Below, piece after piece: positions 57,688 to 64,000 of a stretch of 64,000 bases of DNA; position 1 is the first letter of the stretch, and each line of letters opens with the position of its first letter. The stretch covers positions 28,180,247 to 28,244,246 of the forward strand of contig CM057830.1 in the NCBI GenBank assembly GCA_030068075.1, given 5' to 3'. A model generated the notes under the pieces. That model made no database searches and was not told the DNA's origin. It saw only the letters and a list, made by a program, of their open reading frames with translations. Source of the stretch: Paguma larvata. Taxonomy: Eukaryota > Chordata > Mammalia > Carnivora > Viverridae. The position numbers were made by a program, and so were the translations under genes.

Positions 57688-57800
57688 GGGTGCCTGGCTG
57701 GCTCAGGCACTAGGGCATGCGACTCTTGATCTCAGGGTCTTGAGTTCAAGCCCCATGTTGGTTATGGAGATTACTTAAGAGAAATAATAATAAAAATAAA
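57688..57800 (+). mobile_element. Older short-type CAN-SINE
   Basis: GGGGTGCCTGGCTGGCTCAG, GCGACTCTTGATCTCAGGGT, CTTGAGTTCAAGCCCCATGT, GGAGATTACTTAAGAGAAAT. It lacks the CT-rich body. Confidence 0.88.
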
Positions 57801-58140
57801 TGGTTGTTTTTTAAAAAAGACCTGAGTGCTATTACAGTTTTATGTATGGCAAGGTCTAATTTGTGGCCTTAATAGACGAGTGGTTGAGTATTCAGGAAAT
57901 CGGATAAAAGATCTGAATGGATATGAAAGCCCTCTAGGATGATGCTGGGGCTTGGCATAGAGAGCAGAACCATTACTTAAGTTCTGAAGTCCATATCAGG
58001 TCAAAGAGAATGACGTAAACTTATTTAGATGTATCAGAAGGCATTTTTGTCCATTAAAGGATTGCATCTTTCCCTTGGAATTGTTACAAACCTATCAGTA
58101 TTTATTTCACATTGGAGACAGAGAAAACGAATTCTCTCTT

Positions 58141-58348
58141 TTTAAAAATTTTTAACATTTATTTATTTTTGAGAGACAGAGCATGGGTGGGCGAGGGGCA
58201 GAGAGAGAGGGAGACACAGAATCTGAAGCAGGCTCCAGGCTGTGAGCTGCCAGCGCAGAGACCAACACGGGGCTCAAACTCCCAGACTACAAGATCATGA
58301 CCAGGGCCAAAGTTGAACACTTAACTGACTGAGCCACTCAGGTGCCCC
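58141..58348 (-). mobile_element. CAN-SINE, antisense, complete
   Basis: TTTATTTATTTTTGAGAGAC, GCAGGCTCCAGGCTGTGAGC, GCCACTCAGGTGCCCC. The target repeats AAAACGAATTCTCTCTT (58,124-58,140) and AAAACTAATTTTCTCTT (58,349-58,365) match at 15 of 17 positions. Confidence 0.95.
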
Positions 58349-58519
58349 AAAACTAATTTTCTCTTGAGGAGAGCTATATATGTGACCAATGCCAGATTCT
58401 TTGTTGAGCCATTGCACAACATCCTTATAGTTCTCCAGGCCAATTTTACAGTTTCATATCTTTGTAACTCAGACCTACTCTTCCTTCTACAGTTCCTTGC
58501 CCAGATTTACTCATTAACT

Positions 58520-59345
58520 ATCTTTTTGTTCATAGGTTTTTAAATTTTAGGATAAAATTTACACAGAATGGTGTTGAAAAACATTAAACATATACTTGTT
58601 GAGTTTTGACAAATGCACATACCTATGTAACCCAAGCCCCTATCAAGATATAGAATATTACCATCCTTGCAGAAAGTAACCTCATACTCCTTCCCAAACC
58701 CCACACACACCCCAGTGAAAACCACTGCCTTGTTTTTGTATCACCTTAGACTGGTTTTGCATGTTCTGAAAATTCATACCATGAATAAATCCATTATTTC
58801 ATGGATGAACACCCAGGCAATTTCCAGCTTGGGATTATTACAAATAAAGCTGCTGTGAACGTTCATATAAAAGTGTTTTTGTGGATATTTGTTTCACTTA
58901 GGTCAATAGCAAGGATTGGAACTGCTGAGTCAGAGAGTAGGTGTTTAGTTTCATAAGAATCTGCCAGAACTTTTACCAATGTAGTTGTACCATTTTGTGC
59001 TATCATCAACAATGTCCTTGCCAACACTTAGTGTTGTCAGGCTTATTAATTTTAACCATCAAGGGGAGTAATTCCTTGGGGTTTTTATTTGCATTTTTTG
59101 ATGACTAAAAGTATGGGGCATCTTCCCATGTGTTTATTGACCTTTCATATATCTTGTGTAGTATCTAGTTCAGTTTTAGCTCATTTTTTTCATGTAATTG
59201 TCTTTTTGTTATTCAATTTAGAAGTTCTTTTATATGCTCTGGTTACCAGTTTATACTGATACATGTTTTGGGAATATATTTGGGAATATTATCTCAGTCT
59301 ATAGGGAGATAGGCTTACCTGCTTTTAACTTTTTTAGTATTTTTA
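58520..59345 (-). repeat. Old LINE-1 (L1M) 3' region, antisense
   Basis: AACCACTGCCTTGTTTTTGT, GGATTATTACAAATAAAGCT, GCTGTGAACGTTCATATAAA, TTTGCATTTTTTGATGACTA and AATTCTTTTATATGCTCTGG-like words follow antisense L1 order from 3' UTR into the ORF2 end. Confidence 0.8.
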
Positions 59346-59519
59346 TTTCATGGAATTTTTTATTTTCGAATGTATAAAATGTACTTATTTAAAATTTTTA
59401 TTTTAAGAACACATAACATGAGACCTACACTCTCGATAATTTTTTCACACCTAACGAAGTTATTATCTGAAATATTATTCCAGGCACTGTTCATATTCCT
59501 TTGATTTTCTCATTTTTAA

Positions 59520-60126
59520 AAATTTATTTTTTTTATTTGAGTACAGTTGACACACAATGCTACATTAATTTCAAGCGTATGACTTACTGATTTGACAGAT
59601 TTATACATTATGCTCTATGTTCACCAAAAGTACAGTTAGCATCTGTCCAGTTACATTGCTATTACAATATCATGGACTATTCCTTACGCCGTCTTTTATT
59701 CCCGTGACTTATTCATTCCATAACTGGAAGACTGTATCACCCTCTCCCTTTCATTCTTTGACTCCACTTCCCCACCCACCTCCCCTCTGACAACCATCAT
59801 TTTGTTCTCTGTATTTACAAGTGTGATTCTGCTTTTCGTTTATTCATATTTTTAGGATTCCACTTATGAGTGGGATCATATGGTATTTGCCTTTCTCAGT
59901 CTGACTTATTTCACTTAGCTCGATACCCTCTGGGTCCATACGTGGTATCTTAAATAGCACAATATTATCTATTTTTATGGCTGTGTAATATCCCTGTGTG
60001 TGTGTGTACAAATTTTCCTTATCTGTTTTTTACTGATGGACACGTAGATTGCTTCCATATCTTGGCTACTGTAAATAATACTGCAGTAGACATAGAGGTA
60101 CATATATCTTTTTAAAATAGTGTTTT
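59520..60126 (-). repeat. LINE-1 3' region, antisense, intermediate age
   Basis: TTTGAGTACAGTTGACACAC, TCTGTCCAGTTACATTGCTA, CTTATTTCACTTAGCTCGAT, TGTAAATAATACTGCAGTAG, then ATATCTTTTTAAAATAGTGT. It breaks off where a SINE scrap begins at 60,127. Confidence 0.88.
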
Positions 60127-60179
60127 CATGACCTGAGCCGAAGTCAGATGCTTAATTGACTGAGCCACCCAGGTACCCC
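60127..60179 (-). mobile_element. SINE head-only fragment
   Basis: CATGACCTGAGCCGAAGTCA, then GACTGAGCCACCCAGGTACC is only the tRNA-like head of an antisense CAN-SINE. Body and tail are absent on its left, where L1 sequence abuts. Confidence 0.85.
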
Positions 60180-60383
60180 CTTTTTTTTTTTTTTTTAGAT
60201 ATATTTTAATGTTTGTTTATTTTTGAGAGATAGACAAAGCACAAGCAGGGGAGGTGCACAGAGAGAGGGACACACAGAATCTGAAGCAGGCTCCAGACTC
60301 TGAACTGTCAGCACAGAGCCTGACGTGGGGCTTGAACTCATGAACCATGAGATCATGACCTGACCTGAAGTTGGATGCACCCC
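60180..60383 (-). mobile_element. CAN-SINE lacking part of its head
   Basis: Poly(T), GTTTATTTTTGAGAGATAGA, GCAGGCTCCAGACTCTGAAC, then CATGACCTGACCTGAAGTTG, ending GATGCACCCC. The A-box part (AACCGACTGAGCCACCCAGG in antisense) is missing. Confidence 0.9.
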
Positions 60384-60385
60384 AG

Positions 60386-60515
60386 AGAACTTCTATCTGA
60401 ACAGATATTGAATCTTGTCATATACTTTTTCTGCATCTTTTGAGACAACCATATGATTTTTAGCCTTCATTTGATGTAGTGTATGACATTGATTGCTTCT
60501 GATTAACTTTCATTT
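60386..60515 (-). repeat. LINE-1 ORF2 scrap, antisense
   Basis: ATTGAATCTTGTCATATACT, TTTTCTGCATCTTTTGAGAC and AACCATATGATTTTTAGCCT match the antisense ORF2 FDKIQ segment. It is far upstream (in L1 order) from the 3' region left of the SINEs. Confidence 0.75.
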
Positions 60516-61160
60516 GAAGAAAAGCTATCCCAGCAAGAAAAACCCACATGGAATAGAATACACGTGTTTCTGTCCAATTTCTCTTCCTTGACCTGGTTCT
60601 ATATCTAAGAAGACACACTGAGGCTTTTGGGCACTGAGGATGCTGAGATGGGGAAGATGGAGGGGCTCGAATCTTCCCTAGGGGCACTTGGCTTGTGGAT
60701 TTCTGTAATCTGGGCCAGGATCAGAGATGGACATAGGCAGAGTCTTTTGAGATCTTTATAGCTATTTTAATCGTATTTCTCTGGAAATAGAGATTGTGGG
60801 TTCCTGGATGCTCTTTCTCAATCCAACCCACAGTTAGTGGACATTCCTTTCAGCTTTAGACTGTCCTTTTGTCAACCTTAATTTCCATTGCTGCCTCAAA
60901 AGTTAACCTTTCATATTGCTTCACTTTAATGATAGTTTTATATGTTTTACTGCCAAAATGTGTTTATTGCACAAAAAGAGAAAATAATGGAAATCTCCTC
61001 TCATCCCACCACCACTCAGAGGAATATTGGGGCTATTTTCCAATTATTTTTAAGTTTTATGTATATGCATAAATCAACTATATATGAAAACCAGTAGCTT
61101 TTAATATGTAACAAACTGTCCCAAATGTTGTGACTTAAAATAACAAGCATGCATTTAGAT
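60516..61160. other. No recognised feature
   Basis: Unassigned sequence. An antisense 75-codon frame (60687-60460) begins partly in the L1 scrap and has no domain. Confidence 0.45.
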
Positions 61161-61162
61161 CA

Positions 61163-61625
61163 TGTATTAGTCACCTCTGGCTGCTAAAATAAAATACCAC
61201 AGACTCAATAGCTTAAACAACAGAAATTTATTTTGTCATAGCTCTGGAGGCTCTAAGTCTGAGATCAAGGTACCAGCGTGGATGGTTACTGGTGAGAGCT
61301 CTCTCCTTGACTCGTAGATGGCTACCTTCGTTCTGTTTACTCTCGGCCTTTTCTTGTTGTATGCATGTGTATGTGTGTGTGTGTGTGTGTGTGCATGCAC
61401 ACACACACACACACACACAGCAAGAGAGAACAGGAGTGATCTCTTTGGTGTCTCTTTTTACGAGCTATCTGAGGTCTTTCTTTTGAATTAGAGTCACACC
61501 CCTATGATCTCATTTAACCTTAATTACTTTGGTAAAAGTCCTATCTCCAAGTATAGTCATATTAGGGCTTAGAGCTTCAACATATGAATTGGGGGGATGG
61601 GGTCACAAACGTTTGGTCCATAACA
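61163..61625 (-). repeat. MLT1-type (ERVL-MaLR) LTR, antisense
   Basis: On the plus strand: TGTATTAGTCACCTCTGGCT, AAATACCACAGACTCAATAG, AACAACAGAAATTTATTTTG, then TTTAACCTTAATTACTTTGG, GCTTCAACATATGAATTGGG and TCCATAACA. This is a MaLR LTR in reverse. It contains an unusual TG/CA palindrome. Confidence 0.88.
61372..61419. repeat. Perfect 48-bp (TG)n-GCATGC-(CA)n palindrome
   Basis: TG repeats run into GCATGC and then into CA repeats. The two 24-base arms are exact reverse complements with no spacer. The tract is fully alternating purine-pyrimidine, so it could form Z-DNA or a cruciform. Confidence 0.95.
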
Positions 61626-61629
61626 GATC

Positions 61630-62555
61630 ATGATTTTGCAGGTTGTATATTTGAATTGGGTTTAGGTATGCAGTTCTTCTAGTCTGAGCCTGGCATGGCT
61701 GATTTCATTTGTCCGTGGTCAGCTCGTGATGACTGGTGTAGGCTAGTGTCTGACTGCCTCATCTGGGAAGGCTAGGATGACACTAGTCTCTCCCTGTGTT
61801 GTCGCTCATCATCTAACATGCTAGTTCAGTTTGATTCACATGATTTTTGGAGTGCCCCAAGAGCAGCAAGTTCCAATACATAAGAACTTTTCAAAATCCT
61901 TGCTTGAATTATATTTGCTTCTGTTCTATTGGCCAAAGTAAGGCCACAGTCAGTGGAGGAGGGTATTATCAGTGGACTAGGATATCCGGGAGGTATGAGT
62001 TGGAATCAGTCTACCTACCACATATATGTAACATGCAAATATTTCTTTCCCCAAAATAGGGACACACTTGGCCTACTGTTTTGTAGCATTTTTCTTTTAC
62101 TTAAGAAAGTATCGTATCTTTCTATGTCTTTAACATTCTTCTATAACCACATTTTCTTGCTTTTATGTACAGAACATGGTCTTAAAGAGCATTATTAAAA
62201 CAAAAGTTCAAAAAATGTTTTTCCTGAATCATGAGAATCCATTGACTTCAAAACTCAGTACTTGGAAGGGAACAAAAGTCTTTGGATCCATATGTTCTAT
62301 AATATTTAAGAAATGATCTCAATCAGTTCCTGTAATTACAACTATCACTAAGAGGTTGCTTGTGACTGAGTAAGGTACATGGCCTGTGGAAACCCTTTTT
62401 ACTTTAAGTGGCACTGTTTTCTAGTAAACAGAATAGCAAACATGTTGTTGCATTGCAGACCATAATATGAACTTATTGTGTGTGTAAATCAGCACCAAAA
62501 GGAATAAAATCTAAGATGAAACACAAGCCATAGAAGTCATTCTTGACTCTTTTGT
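61630..62555. other. No recognised feature
   Basis: AT-rich, single-copy-looking. The short frames (61847-62059 and 61929-62198) overlap each other and lack domains. Confidence 0.45.
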
Positions 62556-62782
62556 ATTTCTCCCACCTACATTTGTTCTCTCAGCAACTTCGGTTGGATA
62601 TACCTTCAGAGTATAACCCAAATATAAACATCTCTTCCACTTCTGCTGCTATCATTCTGGTCCAAGCCATCATCATCTCTTGCCTGGACTGTTAGTCTAT
62701 TGAATGATCAGATCTTTCTGCTTATATGCTTATCTCCTTAGAGGCAGTTTTCACAACAGCAGCCAACATTATCCTTTTAAAA

Positions 62783-62810
62783 GTTTCTTTTTTAATGTTT
62801 GTTTATTTAT

Positions 62811-62854
<44 letters not shown>

Positions 62855-63032
62855 GGAGAGTGAGCTTGACCGGGGGAGAGGATCAGAGAGAGAGAGAGGG
62901 AGGGAGAATCTCAAGCAGAGTCCATGCTCAACATGGAGCTTGATGTGGGGCTCAGCCCCACAACTATGAGATCATGACCTGAGCTGAAATTAAGAGTTGA
63001 ACACTTAACCAACTGAGCCACCCCAGGGTCCC
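62783..63032 (-). mobile_element. CAN-SINE, antisense, long (GA)n
   Basis: TTTAATGTTTGTTTATTTAT, (GA)n at 62,813-62,846, CTCAACATGGAGCTTGATGT, GAGCCACCCCAGGGTCCC. The target repeats CAACATTATCCTTTTAAAA (62,764-62,782) and CAACCTTATCCTTTTAAAA (63,033-63,051) differ at one of 19 bases. Confidence 0.95.
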
Positions 63033-63060
63033 CAACCTTATCCTTTTAAAACAAGGTTAG

Positions 63061-63308
63061 GGGTGCTTGGGTGGCTCAGTTGGTTAAGCATCTGACTTCG
63101 GCTCAGGTCATGATCTCACAGTTGGAGCGTTAGAGTTCCACATCGGGCTCTGTGCTGACAGCTTAGAGCCTGGAGCCTGCTTTGGATCCTGTGTCTCCTC
63201 TCTCTCTGCCCCTCTCCCAGTCCTGTTCTCTGTTTTCTCTCTTTCTCTCTCTCTCTCACTCGCTCGCTCTCTCAAAGATAAACATTAAAAATTTTTTTAA
63301 AAAACCAT
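63061..63308 (+). mobile_element. CAN-SINE, sense, beside an antisense copy
   Basis: The head TGCTTGGGTGGCTCAGTTGG follows the short target repeat AAGGTTAG (63,053-63,060), which recurs at 63,309-63,316. Full body; the CT tract is expanded (63,236-63,272) and the tail short. Confidence 0.93.
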
Positions 63309-63370
63309 AAGGTTAGATTATGTTACTTCTCTGCTCAAAACCCTTCAATGCCTTTCTGTTTGATTCTGTA

Positions 63371-63845
63371 CAAATTTTGATAGAGTAGAAGAAATTGCAT
63401 AAGCAAAGTATTTAACCGAATAGAGTTTAATGACGAGGCTATAAGCATTTATGAACTTAAGGAAAAACAAAGATCACTGAAACAAGCAGGATCCAGCAAC
63501 AGCAGAAAGTCTTTCCTTGCCCAGGTCTGAGATTGGAAGTAACAGTTTTACGAGGGCACCTTGAGAGCTAGAGCCATGGAACAAGGATGCCCAAAGGGAG
63601 CTGTGGCCACCCATGACCAAAACAGAGGTTCTTATTTCTCCACTCTCCTGTCAGTGCATCCTTCCAGTTGGCCAGACCCAAATGAAGGCCACAGGGCAAA
63701 TGATCCAGGGTGGTGCATCCTCCCAAGACAGAAAGGAGAAGGGTGGTAAGGGATCTGCAGGCGCAAATAGGGCAGGCCCTCTCCATAAGGGTAAAAGCCA
63801 CACCCTTAACTGTTCACTCTCCTTTCAATCTTTGCCTTAATTTTC
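63371..63845. other. Unassigned insert between L2-like pieces
   Basis: About 470 bp of moderately GC-rich sequence interrupts L2-like sequence, so it may be an inserted element (an LTR would fit the size). I do not recognise it. Overlapping frames on both strands (63561-63749, 63613-63840, 63801-63568) look incidental. Confidence 0.35.
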
Positions 63846-64000
63846 TGCTACCTGCCTCCCCGCACCCACCAAACCGATCTTCTTATAGTTCCTGTAGCAC
63901 ATACCAGGCACAATCCTTCTCCATGGCCTTAACATAGGCTTTCCTCTGCATTAAGTGCTTTTGCCTCAGGTAGGTCTCTGGGGCTTATGCACTCACGGAC
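63846..64000 (-). repeat. Possible L2 continuation, antisense
   Basis: CACATACCAGGCACAATCCT, then TTTTGCCTCAGGTAGGTCTC is weakly like reverse L2 (AACATACCAAGCTCTTTCCT, then TGCCTCAGGGCC). Confidence 0.4.

Larger units (their letters stand above)
62560..63370 (-). repeat. L2 relic, antisense, split by two SINEs
   Basis: Left piece: TGGTCCAAGCCATCATCATC, TCTTGCCTGGACTGTTAGTC, ACAACAGCAGCCAACATTAT, CCTTTTAAAA. Right piece after 63,309: GGTTAGATTATGTTACTTCT, CTGCTCAAAACCCTTCAATG. Together they follow reverse L2 order without a gap. CTGCCTCCCCGCACC onward (63,850-64,000) may be its continuation. Confidence 0.85.

Noticed and set aside
1..64000. CRISPR array or bacterial-type operon
   Set aside because: No regularly spaced repeats with unique spacers; all dense repeats are microsatellites or dispersed retroelements. 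Composition and repeats are mammalian.

Overview
This window looks like non-coding nuclear DNA from a carnivoran mammal, most likely a cat (Felidae) or another feliform. The main evidence is about twenty-five copies of a tRNA-Lys-type carnivore SINE (CAN-SINE). Their head reads GCGCCTGGGTGGCTCAGTCG, their body carries the GGCTCTGTGCTGACAGCTCA block, and their tail is a CT-rich tract followed by AAATAAATAAA, which is the form I know from felids. The LINE-1 copies also have a carnivore-like ORF2. There is no bacterial or plasmid character and no CRISPR array. I found no host gene exon that I can defend. Family names come from memory of repeat consensus sequences and were not checked against a repeat library.

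Layout. 1-1.6 kb: 5'-truncated LINE-1 that runs off the left edge. 2-4.4 kb: SINEs, a MIR relic and unassigned DNA. 4.38-5.46 kb: short LINE-1 with an inverted 5' end. 5.5-14.9 kb: mostly single-copy-looking DNA with MIR, L2, one SINE, an LTR-like block and a Tigger-type DNA transposon (12.36-12.84 kb). 14.9-20.9 kb: old L1/HAL1 relic carrying a younger L1 tail and several SINEs, including a nested pair. 21-28 kb: AT-rich, old antisense L1/HAL1 relic with SINEs, an LTR-like repeat, a MIR and a hAT-like fragment. 28-37 kb: mixed single-copy DNA with SINEs, L1 tails, L3/CR1, MIR and L2 relics. 37-42.8 kb: old L1-type sequence with L2 inserted. 44.67-45.19 kb: a clean solo retroviral LTR. 46.0-46.4 kb: MLT1-type LTR. 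47.53-51.84 kb: large antisense LINE-1 with its 5' UTR, an open ORF1 and a damaged ORF2. 51.9-64 kb: MLT1, MIR, L2, old L1 tails (one L1 nested in another) and further SINEs.

How the parts relate. The only protein-coding capacity I recognise belongs to LINE-1. Its endonuclease and reverse transcriptase normally also mobilise the SINEs, and many SINEs here keep 9-19 bp target-site duplications typical of that process. The most interesting object is the 4.3 kb LINE-1 at 47,529-51,838. It has an apparently complete 5' end and a 15-16 bp target-site duplication. However, it stops inside ORF2, just after the FADD catalytic motif, with no poly(A) tail and a 2-nt overlap with the target. That is an unusual 3'-truncated insertion. 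I found no convincing sign of a new gene system; the other findings are about insertion mechanism, relative age and DNA structure.
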